DNA of 64,000 nucleotides from Hahella chejuensis KCTC 2396 (GTDB lineage Bacteria; Pseudomonadota; Gammaproteobacteria; Pseudomonadales; Oleiphilaceae): NCBI RefSeq assembly GCF_000012985.1, contig NC_007645.1, positions 5,168,581 to 5,232,580 of the forward strand, read 5' to 3'. Shown piece by piece: positions 19,437 to 28,158 of this stretch (position 1 is its first letter; each line of letters starts with the position of its first letter). The notes under the pieces were generated by a model. It saw only the letters and a program-made list of their open reading frames with translations, ran no database searches and was not told where the DNA came from. The position numbers and the translations under genes were made by a program.

Positions 19437-19448
19437 AAGGAGGTCGAT

Positions 19449-20018
19449 GTGAGTAAACCCAAAATTCTCGTTTTCGCAGGCAGTCTGCGTAAAGATTCTC
19501 TAAACAAGAAACTGGCTCGCGCGGCGGGTCGCTATGCGGAAGCCGCCGGCGCCGAGGTGACCTTTCTGGATCTGGCGGATTATCCTCTTCCCATTTATGA
19601 CGGCGATATAGAAAGCGCCTCCGGCATACCGGAAAACGCGCTCAAGCTTAAGCAGATTCTCGCAGCCCACGATGGATTCATCCTGTCTTCTCCTGAATAC
19701 AATGGCGGCATCAGCGGCGTTTTGAAGAACGCGATCGACTGGGTGTCGCGCCCGTTGGAGGGCGAACCCTCCATGGCGGCGTTCAAAGACAAGTGGGTGG
19801 CGTTACTGGCCGCCTCTCCCGGCGCCCTGGGCGGCATTCGCGCGCTGCCGATGGTCAGAACCATACTATCCGGCATTGGTTGCATGATGATGCCTGAACA
19901 GGTAGCCCTGGGGCAGGCCAATAAAGTTATCGACGCCGACGGCGCCATCACTGACGAAGCCGCCGCTTCCCGAGTGCAACGCCTCAGCGAACGACTGGTC
20001 CGCTTCGCCGCCAAATAA
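19449..20018 (+). CDS. NAD(P)H-dependent FMN reductase family flavoprotein
   Basis: 189 residues with a flavodoxin-like fold. The FMN phosphate loop is GSLRKDSLN (about 11-19), and the family motif SPEYNGGISGVLKNAIDW is near residue 80. Members reduce flavins, quinones or azo dyes using NADPH in the cytoplasm. The start is GTG at 19449, supported by a perfect AAGGAGG five bases upstream; an overlapping ATG two bases earlier is in the wrong frame. An SDR gene follows 83 bases downstream on the same strand and may be co-transcribed. The physiological substrate is not evident. Confidence 0.9.
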   Translation: MSKPKILVFAGSLRKDSLNKKLARAAGRYAEAAGAEVTFLDLADYPLPIYDGDIESASGIPENALKLKQILAAHDGFILSSPEYNGGISGVLKNAIDWVSRPLEGEPSMAAFKDKWVALLAASPGALGGIRALPMVRTILSGIGCMMMPEQVALGQANKVIDADGAITDEAAASRVQRLSERLVRFAAK

Positions 20019-20101
20019 CCGCATCGCGCCTTGTATCCTTTGCAGAGCGTCCCCATCTCCCTGGGGAACCCTCCATTCATCAAGGATACAAGGAGCACAA
20101 C

Positions 20102-20764
20102 ATGGCTCACGTCGTCATTACCGGCGCCAATCGCGGCATCGGTTTGGAACTGGCGCGTCTTTTCAGCCAACGGGGCGATAAAGTCACCGCTATCTGCCGA
20201 CGCGCTTCCGACGAGTTGCAACAACTGAACGTGACCGTTTTGACCGATATCGACATCAGCCAGGACGCATGCGTAGAACAGATTCGCCAGGCCCTGACAG
20301 GACAAACCGTCGATATTCTCATCAATAACGCCGGCCTGCTGCATCATGAAACACTGCCCAGCCCCAACTGGGACACCATGCGCGCGCAATTCGAGATCAA
20401 TACCCTGGGCCCGCTGCGCGTCACCAGCGCGCTGCTGGAGAACTTGCACAAAGGCGGCAAGGTGGGATTGATCACCAGCCGCATGGGGTCAGTGGAAGAC
20501 AACAGCTCCGGCGCGTACTACGGCTATCGCATGTCCAAGGCGGGCCTCAACGCCATTGGCAAATCTCTGGCGCTGGATCTGAAAAGCCGCGGCGTGGCGG
20601 TGGCGTTGCTGCACCCGGGCTATGTTATTACGGACATGACCGGGCATTCCGGGGATATCACTCCCGACGTAGCGGCGAAGGGACTGGCCGCGCGCATAGA
20701 CGAACTGACGTTGGAGAACTCAGGGAAGTTCTGGCATGCGAATGGGGAATTGTTGCCCTGGTAA
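20102..20764 (+). CDS. short-chain dehydrogenase/reductase
   Basis: 220 residues, a classical SDR with glycine motif TGANRGIG (about 7-14), NNAG near residue 75, catalytic serine in ITSRMGS, and YRMSK carrying the Tyr and Lys of the active site. It resembles the C-factor/CsgA-like group of small NAD(P)-dependent SDRs, but the substrate cannot be told. It sits downstream of the FMN reductase and convergent to mocA, separated by two stable hairpins. Confidence 0.9.
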   Translation: MAHVVITGANRGIGLELARLFSQRGDKVTAICRRASDELQQLNVTVLTDIDISQDACVEQIRQALTGQTVDILINNAGLLHHETLPSPNWDTMRAQFEINTLGPLRVTSALLENLHKGGKVGLITSRMGSVEDNSSGAYYGYRMSKAGLNAIGKSLALDLKSRGVAVALLHPGYVITDMTGHSGDITPDVAAKGLAARIDELTLENSGKFWHANGELLPW

Positions 20765-20784
20765 GCCGGACAAAAATGTAAGGC

Positions 20785-20839
20785 CGGGCGGCTGTCGCCC
20801 GATGAACTCGCCCTGTCCCGCGGGATGCGCGAGACAGGG
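20785..20839. terminator. two tandem hairpins between convergent SDR and mocA
   Basis: Hairpin 1 (20785-20801) has CGGGCG/CGCCCG arms. Hairpin 2 (20811-20839) has CCCTGTC/GACAGGG plus CGCG/CGCG arms with one mismatch. Neither has a clear T-run, but their place between convergent genes suggests a two-way transcription stop. Confidence 0.55.
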
Positions 20840-20859
20840 TTCAGAACGCGAAAGCTCGT

Positions 20860-21450
20860 TCAGGACAAAGAGTACGCAACCCCTTCCTGCCGCGCTTCGT
20901 GGATATCATCCGGGGTATCCACATCACACAGCACCCCGCGATCCTCCACGTCCAAACGCAATAACGCATCGCTATAACGCTGCAACACCGACTTCGCCCC
21001 GGCGTCGCCGCCCAGAGCCATCAATTGCGGGTAAAAGCGACGCCCGAAAATCACCGGATGCCCCTGCCGCTCGTGATAGAAAGGCGCGACAATGCGTTCT
21101 TCCCCGCCACGCTCATGCAGCGCCGCCAGTGTGCCGGAGCGGATGTAGGGCATATCCGCCAACGCCACGCCGCAAAACATCCAGTCTTTTACTTGCGACA
21201 CGCCCCAGGCCAACGAGGCGCCCATACCCGCTTCTGCGTGGGGGCAAACCGTATAGGGGACGTCAAGGCGATCCAACAATGCAGTGACGGCGTTGTGACC
21301 AGGTCTGACCACCGCCAGCAACGGTTGCTCCGTCGCCGTCAATGCCGCCAGAGTGTGCGCCAGCAACGCACGTCCGTCTCTCATTTGAGCCGTCAGTTTG
21401 TCCGCGCCGAAGCGGCGGCTCTGTCCTGCGGCCAGCACCAACCATCCCAT
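20860..21450 (-). CDS. mocA: molybdenum cofactor cytidylyltransferase-like protein
   Basis: 196 residues of the MobA/MocA nucleotidyltransferase fold: LAAGQSRRFGADK at the N-terminus (nucleotide binding), ALADMP with the metal-binding Asp near residue 98, and GHPVIF and GGDAGAK further on. MocA transfers CMP to molybdopterin to make MCD, the cofactor of xanthine-oxidase-family enzymes. The gene lies 25 bases downstream of such an enzyme's large subunit on the same strand, which favours MocA over MobA. It is the last gene of the three-gene molybdenum hydroxylase operon. Confidence 0.88.
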   Translation of the reverse strand: MGWLVLAAGQSRRFGADKLTAQMRDGRALLAHTLAALTATEQPLLAVVRPGHNAVTALLDRLDVPYTVCPHAEAGMGASLAWGVSQVKDWMFCGVALADMPYIRSGTLAALHERGGEERIVAPFYHERQGHPVIFGRRFYPQLMALGGDAGAKSVLQRYSDALLRLDVEDRGVLCDVDTPDDIHEARQEGVAYSLS

Positions 21451-21475
21451 AATTATTATAATCTCCCGGCTATAT

Positions 21476-23674
21476 TTATGTTTTCAGCCGCAACGGCAGG
21501 TCGCGCAAGCGTCGTCCGGTCAGCCTGAATACGGCGTTGGCCACCGCCGGCGCTATGGGCGGCGTTCCCGGCTCTCCTACTCCGGTGGGAGCGGCGTCAC
21601 CACCAACCAGCACCACATCGATTTCCGGGGTTTCATTCATGCGCAATACCGGATAATCATGAAAGTTTGATTGTCTCACCGCACCCTGAGTATGGGTTAT
21701 CTCCCCATACAGAGCCGCTGTCAAGCCGAAAATGACGCCGCCTTGCATTTGTGCGATCACCGTATCAGGATTCACCGCCAATCCGCAGTCGACGGCGCAC
21801 ACGACCCGATGCACCCGGATGGCGTCGTTTTCCACGGACACTTCCGCTACCTGCGCGACATAGGTTCCAAAGCTTTTATGGCAGGCTACCCCGCGCGCTC
21901 TGCCAGGCGCCGGCGGGACATTCCAATCCGCCTTCTGCGCCGCCGCGCGCAACACTCGCCTATGACGCGGATGGTCGCGCAGCAGTCGCTCCCGATAGGC
22001 GACCGGGTCTTGCCCGGCGTGATGAGCTAGCTCATCGATAAAACTCTCCACCACAAAGGCGTTGAAGGAATGGCCGACAGAGCGCCAATAACTGATAGGG
22101 ACGCCGGAATCCGCTTTCATGTGACGCACGCGGATGTGGGGAATGGCGTAAGGGAGATCCTCCGCGCCTTCATAGGCGCTCTGATCCGGCGTAACCATCT
22201 TCGCCACGCCAGCGGCCATGCGCACCATAGCCTGTGGCGCCCATCCCGGAGCGACGGCTCCCGCAGCTTCCTTCGCGTAATGATCGATAACCCGCGGCGC
22301 CGCAATGTCGTGGGTCCAGGCGAGCGCGTCGCCATCGGGAGAAAACGCCGCCGTCAGGCGATGCAATGACGCCGGTCGAAATAAGTCATGCTGAATGTCT
22401 TCCTCTCGCGACCAGATCAATTTCACCGGGCGATCGAAATGCTGCGCGATGGAGACGGCTTCGCCGACGAAATCCTGACTCAGGCGACGCCCGAATCCGC
22501 CGCCGATAAACGTGGTGTGAATATGAATGTCGGCGGCGGACAAACCGCATTCTCTTCTGGCCACCGCCCGCGCCACGTCAGGCCCCTGAGTGGGCGCCCA
22601 TACGTCGCAACGCCCGTCCCGAAACCAAACCGTACAGTTTTGCGGCTCCATGGTGGCGTGGGCGAGAAACGGGGCGCGGTATTCCACTGTAATCCTGTCC
22701 GAAGTCGACGCCAGCGCGCGCGCCGCATCGCCTTCGCTACGAACGGCATCGCCGCTTTCCGACGCCAGCGTTTGTCGGTAGAGATCAAATACAGACGCAG
22801 TGTCCAGCGCACCCAGTTCGCCGGAGTCCCACTCGATCTTCAGCTTGTCCCGAGCCTGACGGGCGCGCCAGTATTTATCCGCCACAACAGCAACGCCACG
22901 AGGGACCTTTATGATCGCCGCCACACCGGGCATATTTCGCGCCTCGCGGTCATCCAGCGCGCGCACAGTTCCTCCCGCCGCCGGAGCGCGCGCCATCACG
23001 GCATACAACATATCCGGCAATTGCACGTCGATGCCGAAGTCGGCGCGCCCGAAGCTTTTCAGGGAGGCGTCCAGGCGCTGGTTGTACTTGCCGATGTAGC
23101 GGTACTCTTCCGGCGACTTTAGCGTGATGTTAGCGGGCGCCGGCTGCCGCGCAGCCAGTTCCGCCAATTCGCCGTATGTCAGAGATGAGTCGGCTGTGCG
23201 CAGCCGACAGACGCCATTTTCAGCGATAACCGACGATGTCGGAACGCTCCAGACCTGCGCAGCGGCGGCGACCAGCATGGCCCGCCCCATGGCCCCTGCC
23301 TCCCGCAATCGCACCCAGTTGCTGCTCAAACTGGCGCTGCCGCCGGTGATTTGCATACCGAAGTCAGGTTGTTCATAGGCGGAATCCACCGGCGCAAACA
23401 CCACTTCTATTGCGGCGGGATCAACATCCAGCTCCTCCGCCAGCAGCGTACACATTCCCGTGTAGGTTCCCTGTCCCATTTCCACCCGATCCAGGGTCAG
23501 AATGATGCGATTGTCCGGCGTGATCTCCAGCCAGGCGTTGGGGCGCAGCGAGCCCGCCTCCGTCCCCTGTGGCAGCGACGCGCACCCAGGCAACTGCAAG
23601 GCGACCAACAGACCGCCGCCAACGCTGACGGAAGCCCGAAGCAGGTCTCTGCGGGATAATGCAATGGTCTCCAT
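21476..23674 (-). CDS. molybdopterin-binding subunit of an IorB-type aldehyde/N-heterocycle oxidoreductase
   Basis: 732 residues. The N-terminus has a twin-arginine signal (SRRDLLR, then a hydrophobic run ending LPGCAS), so the enzyme is probably exported folded to the periplasm; the LPGC may also be a lipobox. Molybdenum hydroxylase features include GGFGRRL, WSREEDIQHD, MEPQNC and, near the C-terminus, VGEPGTPP with the catalytic Glu. Length and leader fit the isoquinoline 1-oxidoreductase beta subunit group. It works with the 2Fe-2S subunit encoded 11 bases upstream; electrons probably go to a cytochrome because there is no FAD subunit. The substrate is unknown. Confidence 0.9.
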   Translation of the reverse strand: METIALSRRDLLRASVSVGGGLLVALQLPGCASLPQGTEAGSLRPNAWLEITPDNRIILTLDRVEMGQGTYTGMCTLLAEELDVDPAAIEVVFAPVDSAYEQPDFGMQITGGSASLSSNWVRLREAGAMGRAMLVAAAAQVWSVPTSSVIAENGVCRLRTADSSLTYGELAELAARQPAPANITLKSPEEYRYIGKYNQRLDASLKSFGRADFGIDVQLPDMLYAVMARAPAAGGTVRALDDREARNMPGVAAIIKVPRGVAVVADKYWRARQARDKLKIEWDSGELGALDTASVFDLYRQTLASESGDAVRSEGDAARALASTSDRITVEYRAPFLAHATMEPQNCTVWFRDGRCDVWAPTQGPDVARAVARRECGLSAADIHIHTTFIGGGFGRRLSQDFVGEAVSIAQHFDRPVKLIWSREEDIQHDLFRPASLHRLTAAFSPDGDALAWTHDIAAPRVIDHYAKEAAGAVAPGWAPQAMVRMAAGVAKMVTPDQSAYEGAEDLPYAIPHIRVRHMKADSGVPISYWRSVGHSFNAFVVESFIDELAHHAGQDPVAYRERLLRDHPRHRRVLRAAAQKADWNVPPAPGRARGVACHKSFGTYVAQVAEVSVENDAIRVHRVVCAVDCGLAVNPDTVIAQMQGGVIFGLTAALYGEITHTQGAVRQSNFHDYPVLRMNETPEIDVVLVGGDAAPTGVGEPGTPPIAPAVANAVFRLTGRRLRDLPLRLKT

Positions 23675-23685
23675 AGCCTCTCCCT

Positions 23686-24159
23686 CTATTCCTGACTTTG
23701 GTTTTGATTTAATTGCGCCGCCGCTTTATGAATGGCGGCGCGAATGCGGGGATAGGTTCCGCAGCGGCAGATATTGCCGGACATGGCGTTGTCGATATCC
23801 GCATCGGAAGGTTGGGGGTTTTTCGCCAGCAGAGCGCAGGCGGACATAAGCTGCCCGGATTGGCAGTAACCGCACTGGGGCGTGTTCAACTCCACCCAGG
23901 CGCGCTGCAACGGATGAGGCTGTTCGGGATCGCCAATGCCTTCGATGGTGGTGATCCGACGCTCCCGGGCGACTGCCGCCGGAGTAATGCAGGAACGAAT
24001 GGGCTCTCCGTCCAGGTGCACGGTGCAGGCGCCGCATAGCCCCATGCCGCAGCCGAATTTGGTTCCCGTCAATTGCAGCTCATCGCGGATCACCCAAAGC
24101 AGAGGGGTGTCCGGCGTCACATCCACCTCTCTTTGTTTATCGTTCACAGTTAATTTCAT
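23686..24159 (-). CDS. 2Fe-2S subunit of the molybdenum hydroxylase (IorA/CoxS-like)
   Basis: 157 residues. A plant-type 2Fe-2S cluster site (CGMGLCGAC plus a downstream Cys) lies near residue 40. The four-helix domain with the second cluster (CGYCQSGQ and CRCGTYPRI) lies near 97-135. Both clusters have all their cysteines. It passes electrons out of the molybdenum subunit encoded directly downstream. There is no Tat signal, so it is presumably carried out with its partner. A TetR-type palindrome lies 45 bases upstream. Confidence 0.93.
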   Translation of the reverse strand: MKLTVNDKQREVDVTPDTPLLWVIRDELQLTGTKFGCGMGLCGACTVHLDGEPIRSCITPAAVARERRITTIEGIGDPEQPHPLQRAWVELNTPQCGYCQSGQLMSACALLAKNPQPSDADIDNAMSGNICRCGTYPRIRAAIHKAAAQLNQNQSQE

Positions 24160-24204
24160 AAAAACGCCCTGTTCGCATTTTGTTGTTATGATGTCCGAAA
24201 GACT

Positions 24205-24223
24205 AAATGACCACCGGTCATTT
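24205..24223. promoter_or_regulatory. TetR-type operator upstream of the molybdenum hydroxylase operon
   Basis: AAATGACC-ACC-GGTCATTT is a perfect 8+3+8 inverted repeat. It lies 46 bases upstream of the 2Fe-2S subunit start and 160 bases upstream of the divergent gene. The half-site TGACC/GGTCA is typical for TetR-family repressors. No TetR gene is present in the neighbourhood. Confidence 0.65.
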
Positions 24224-24385
24224 GTCTATCTGATAACCGAAAGCGCTGAAGTTCACATGTAGGCGCTTACTTTCGCTCTTTGCGCTTATAACCGTGGCGC
24301 CGCACACAACTTTTCCTTATAGTTCGCGTAGTTAAAACATAATGTTTTGTCAGGTAGACCTTTGCGCTAAGGGAGTTCGCTGAGC

Positions 24386-25516
24386 ATGAAGCCGACGTTG
24401 GCAATCAAGCAGTTTGTCTTTGTCTGTATCACATTATCTTCAGGCCTCGCCTTCGCCGAGCGCTTATCCATGACCCCGGATTTTCTGGATTACTTTTCCG
24501 TCAATCCGCCACGCACCACGCTGCCTTCCGCCTCGGAAAGAGAACTGCTGGAGCGCTATAAGCCGCGCTTTTTCGCCGCGGAAAGGCAAACGCTGTTTAT
24601 CGACTTCTATCGCGATTACATCGCCCACGGCCGTCTGTATGACAAACACGGCGTGCTGATCAGCGACGACGTCAGCCCGGAAACGCTCAATAAATTCACC
24701 TACAACCCTGACGTCTGTTTTTTCTACGACGGCGATGGCGCGGCGACCCGGCAAGTCGCCTACGGCCGGGTCGACTATGACAACGTCGGGCTGGAGGACG
24801 CCAAGACCTGGACCTTTCTCACCTATAACCTGACCTTCGCCTATTCCGGGCTTCCAGTAGGCATGCCGGGCTGGAAGTCCATCATGCTGAACGTACTGGG
24901 GGACACCCGCCATTGGCGCAGCCCGGATCAGTATGTCGCCGCCACGATTGCGCTGGATAACGAGCAGCGCCCCGTGGCCGTCACCCTGCAACAGCATGAC
25001 TACCTGACTACCTACATTCTGAATAAAGATTTACATCTGCCTGAAGATGGCCGCATCCTGTTGGACATCGCCAGGTCATCCAACGAGCTCTACCCTCACT
25101 CCCCATCGGAACAGAGACGCCGCGCCGCTACCGCTATGACGCCCGACGACGCGAAATATCTGATCTATGGGGATGATCGTCCGTTTCTGGGCGGCATGGA
25201 CATAACCCATGGACAGGTGGAAATCGAATACACACTGATTGCGCTGCCGCCGGACGACGCCTTTTATCAGTTCAAAGGCGAGCTGGGAGAATCCCATATG
25301 CTGTGGGACCGCGACGCTCCGTCCGGCGCCGATTACAACATCGCGCCCGCTCTTAAGCCCAAGTCCATCGCCATGGCTGCGGGATACCGCCGCGAAGACG
25401 ATCAGGATTACCTCCAGCTACTGCAAGACTGGCGGGACAGCGGCTATGGCAAGCTGCCCGACCATGTCAAAACCGCTTTCATGCGCCGCTTCACCGAGGA
25501 TCTGTCGGCGCCATGA
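24386..25516 (+). CDS. secreted protein of unknown function
   Basis: 376 residues with a clear signal peptide (KPTLAIKQF, hydrophobic core, then GLAFA with likely cleavage after Ala24). The mature part is soluble and rich in Tyr, Asp and Pro, without Cys pairs or a recognised catalytic motif; it has no further membrane segment. It is convergent with the sphingomyelinase-like gene, 13 bases apart end to end. I do not recognise the family. The ATG at 24386 follows AAGGGAG about 10 bases upstream. Confidence 0.8.
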   Translation: MKPTLAIKQFVFVCITLSSGLAFAERLSMTPDFLDYFSVNPPRTTLPSASERELLERYKPRFFAAERQTLFIDFYRDYIAHGRLYDKHGVLISDDVSPETLNKFTYNPDVCFFYDGDGAATRQVAYGRVDYDNVGLEDAKTWTFLTYNLTFAYSGLPVGMPGWKSIMLNVLGDTRHWRSPDQYVAATIALDNEQRPVAVTLQQHDYLTTYILNKDLHLPEDGRILLDIARSSNELYPHSPSEQRRRAATAMTPDDAKYLIYGDDRPFLGGMDITHGQVEIEYTLIALPPDDAFYQFKGELGESHMLWDRDAPSGADYNIAPALKPKSIAMAAGYRREDDQDYLQLLQDWRDSGYGKLPDHVKTAFMRRFTEDLSAP

Positions 25517-25529
25517 TTGGCGCCGGAAT

Positions 25530-26867
25530 CTATTCCACCGGATTGGCCGGCAACGGAAATACAAACTCGCCTTCCACAGGGAAGTGATCCGATAAATCCC
25601 AGGACGTCCAATGTTCCCATTGGATGAACCGGGGAATGCGCACCCGATTATGAGAATACACCGGCGCGACATGGGAGTTGGACGTCAGCACGTAGTCCAG
25701 GTATTCCGTCAGCTGGGAATCCGCAAACGTATTCACGCCGCCATCGTAGGAGTGCGGATACTGGCTCTGCGAAGGCGGCTCGGAAGCGTCCAGAATCGCC
25801 AGCATATCCTGATGCTCCGCCGGGAAGTTGAGCTTATCCACATTGAGATCGCCGGCGATGATCACCGGCTCGTCCGCGGCGGCGCCTTTGCTGTCGACAA
25901 AGGCTTTGTATTGTTGCAGATGCCAGCGCCGCAGAGCGACATCCTCTTCCCCCGTATAGGCGTGGGTATGCGCGCCAAACAGATGGTAAATCTGACCGCC
26001 CTTATCGATTTTGGCGTAATTGGCGCCTTTCGAGGCGAAGCATCCGTCATTACGGCAGCCTTCATAGACCATGGCGTCCTGCGCCAGAATCGGCCAGCGA
26101 CTGGCGATAAAGCTGCCTCCCGTCAGAAGGCGTCCCAGCTTGAACGGAATTTCCGTCAGATAGGGATATTCCGCCTGCAGGTCGCTGCGAAAGCGCGCGG
26201 TAAGAATGGGATCGAACACTTCCTGAAACACCACGGCGTCGTAGCCTTTCACGGCCTCAGCCATGGTGGCGAGACGATTGGAGGTATTCTTTGACATCAA
26301 GCCCGGCAATAACGCCCAGGCGTTATAGGTGAGCACTTTGAGGTGATTGCTTTGCGGAATGCGTTCGCTGAGGGTCCAGTCATTATTAATGACGTAGTAG
26401 ACGTCGTCTCCGCCGGGTCGGGCGTACTGCGAGCGATACGCCAAGTGGCTGTCCACCCCGTCAAACTCTCTGGGGATGGCGTGAATGTCGCGGTCGTAAC
26501 GCCAGGGGTCGTCGTCCGCCGCAATCCACATTTTGCTGAAATTCCAGGTTCCTTCGAGTTTCTGCCGCAGCAGCGCCGTACTATTACGCCCCATTACGGT
26601 GGTGTCGAAAAAGTAGGTTTTACCCCACTTGATGCCCTGGTCACGGTTGAAGCGCAGAATTTTTACCGTGGCCAGGGGCGGAACCTCCGTCTCCAGCCGA
26701 TCCCATTCCACACCCTCCCGGATGTTGTCGTAACCGCTTTGCGCGGTGCTCAGAGTGACTGTCTCCATCGTGCTGTTGGTCAGGTAGATATAAGTCTCCG
26801 CCCAGGACCATCGCGTCAGCAGTAAAAACATCGCCGCTCCCGCAAGCCATTTATATAATCGCCGCAT
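25530..26867 (-). CDS. secreted sphingomyelinase C-like phosphodiesterase (endonuclease/exonuclease/phosphatase fold)
   Basis: 445 residues with a signal peptide ending near WSWA (about 23). The first ~150 residues after it form an extra domain. The catalytic domain (about 175-440) has VFQEVFD (metal-binding Glu), FGAHTHAY, IAGDLNVD with the catalytic Asp/Asn pair, and a terminal LSDHFPVEG carrying the Asp-His. This pattern is that of bacterial neutral sphingomyelinases/beta-haemolysins within the DNase I-like superfamily. It probably cleaves phospholipid head groups outside the cell. Other phosphodiester substrates are possible. Confidence 0.82.
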   Translation of the reverse strand: MRRLYKWLAGAAMFLLLTRWSWAETYIYLTNSTMETVTLSTAQSGYDNIREGVEWDRLETEVPPLATVKILRFNRDQGIKWGKTYFFDTTVMGRNSTALLRQKLEGTWNFSKMWIAADDDPWRYDRDIHAIPREFDGVDSHLAYRSQYARPGGDDVYYVINNDWTLSERIPQSNHLKVLTYNAWALLPGLMSKNTSNRLATMAEAVKGYDAVVFQEVFDPILTARFRSDLQAEYPYLTEIPFKLGRLLTGGSFIASRWPILAQDAMVYEGCRNDGCFASKGANYAKIDKGGQIYHLFGAHTHAYTGEEDVALRRWHLQQYKAFVDSKGAAADEPVIIAGDLNVDKLNFPAEHQDMLAILDASEPPSQSQYPHSYDGGVNTFADSQLTEYLDYVLTSNSHVAPVYSHNRVRIPRFIQWEHWTSWDLSDHFPVEGEFVFPLPANPVE

Positions 26868-27059
26868 CTCCGTCCTCCCAAGATTGTTATTTTTATCGTC
26901 TCTAAGAAGTCAGTGGGCGGAATGTAACAGAACGTCATCAACATAATCGGACCTGAATCACAGATTTAACCCTGTTAAATTAACATTAAAATGAAAACGG
27001 AATAGCCTCTGTCCTGGCGTACAACACCTGAAAACATAAAAAAACGCATGTGAGACAAT

Positions 27060-28085
27060 ATGACAAGCTTCCACACCCCCATTCTTATTGGCGAGGACGG
27101 CCAACCTGCATGGGGCCGTTTTTCCCAGCCAGTCGGGCAGATCAACTACTGGGATTATGATCTGCGCACTCCTATGGACCAAGCCGTAGGCCCCTTCTTC
27201 AAAGAAAAGAAGTTCAATCAGTTTCAATTTTTCGGCCTGCTCAGCCAGGATTTGATTATCGGCGTCGCCATCGTTGACCTGAAATGGGTTTCCAACGCCT
27301 TTCTCTACTGCTTTAACGGCGCCACCGGCGAGTATGAGGAATTCAGCTTCCTGCAGCCGCTTGCTCGTAAAACTCAGTTTAGCGTCACCCCGGACAACGG
27401 CGACGTGAGCTTCGGCAACGGCAAAAGCGAACTCTACTTCAATAACTTCCCTTCCGGACACAAACTCGACGTCGTTCTGCAAAGCGGACTGCAACTCTCC
27501 GCCTACCTGGATTTCGGCGTGCGCCAGGACCCTCTGCGCCTGTGCTGTCCCGCCGGATACAACGGCTGGGTCTACACCCAGAAAAGCGCTGGCCTGCCGG
27601 TGAGCGGCCACCTGATCTGGAAAGGACACAAGTACCTGCTGGAGCACATGGGCATGATGGGGTCCTCAGACTGGTCATGCGGCTTCATGCGCCGGGAAAC
27701 CGTATGGAAGTGGGCCTGCGTCAGCGGCGTGGATTCCACCGGCCGTCGTCTGGGGCTGAACCTGGCCAACGGCGTCAACGAAACCGGCATGACGGAGAAC
27801 GCCATGTGGTTGAACGGCATGATGCATCCACTGGAGCCGGTGCGTTTCCGCTTCAACCGCCGAGAGCCTTTCCAGCCCTGGCGGATTTACTCGGAAAGCA
27901 AAAAAATCGATCTCACGTTCACGCCGCGAGGATGCCGCCGCGACAAAATCAATCTGTGGCTGCTGGCCTCCAACTTCCGGCAAATGTTCGGCAGCTACAA
28001 CGGCCGCATCGTCACCGCTCAGGGCGAAGCTATTGATATTATCGATCAGCCCGGATTCGCTGAAGATCACTATGCGAAGTGGTGA
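27060..28085 (+). CDS. DUF2804 family protein
   Basis: 341 residues with no signal or membrane segment. The layout and motifs (WGRFSQPVG near the start, GHLIWKGHKY, and a tail with LLASNFRQMFGSYNGRI) match DUF2804, a beta-rich family related in fold to lipocalin-like/AttH-type proteins; many members lie near lipid metabolism genes. No catalytic role is established. The gene stands alone between a divergent sphingomyelinase-like gene and a convergent Smr gene. Confidence 0.8.
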   Translation: MTSFHTPILIGEDGQPAWGRFSQPVGQINYWDYDLRTPMDQAVGPFFKEKKFNQFQFFGLLSQDLIIGVAIVDLKWVSNAFLYCFNGATGEYEEFSFLQPLARKTQFSVTPDNGDVSFGNGKSELYFNNFPSGHKLDVVLQSGLQLSAYLDFGVRQDPLRLCCPAGYNGWVYTQKSAGLPVSGHLIWKGHKYLLEHMGMMGSSDWSCGFMRRETVWKWACVSGVDSTGRRLGLNLANGVNETGMTENAMWLNGMMHPLEPVRFRFNRREPFQPWRIYSESKKIDLTFTPRGCRRDKINLWLLASNFRQMFGSYNGRIVTAQGEAIDIIDQPGFAEDHYAKW

Positions 28086-28125
28086 GAACAAGCCGGATCG
28101 GTGAGAGGCAGGCTGAAAACACGAC

Positions 28126-28142
28126 GCCGGCTCCAAGCCGGC
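28126..28142. terminator. short GC hairpin between convergent DUF2804 and Smr genes
   Basis: The arms GCCGGCT/AGCCGGC form a perfect 7-bp stem with a three-base loop, 40 bases past the DUF2804 stop. The following bases are only moderately T-rich (TGCGCTTTCT), so it is a weak candidate terminator. Confidence 0.45.
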
Positions 28143-28158
28143 TGCGCTTTCTCAAAGA

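Noticed and set aside
1-19448. CRISPR array or cyclic-oligonucleotide synthase to partner the CARF-like activator
   Set aside because: No repeat-spacer pattern and no Cas10 or CD-NTase-like gene is visible, so any ligand must come from elsewhere.
19595-20449. 284-residue minus-strand frame across the FMN reductase and SDR genes
   Set aside because: It is antisense to two well-recognised genes and has biased composition typical of shadow frames.
22388-23122. 244-residue plus-strand frame
   Set aside because: Antisense to the molybdenum hydroxylase large subunit; Arg/His-rich shadow frame in GC-rich DNA.
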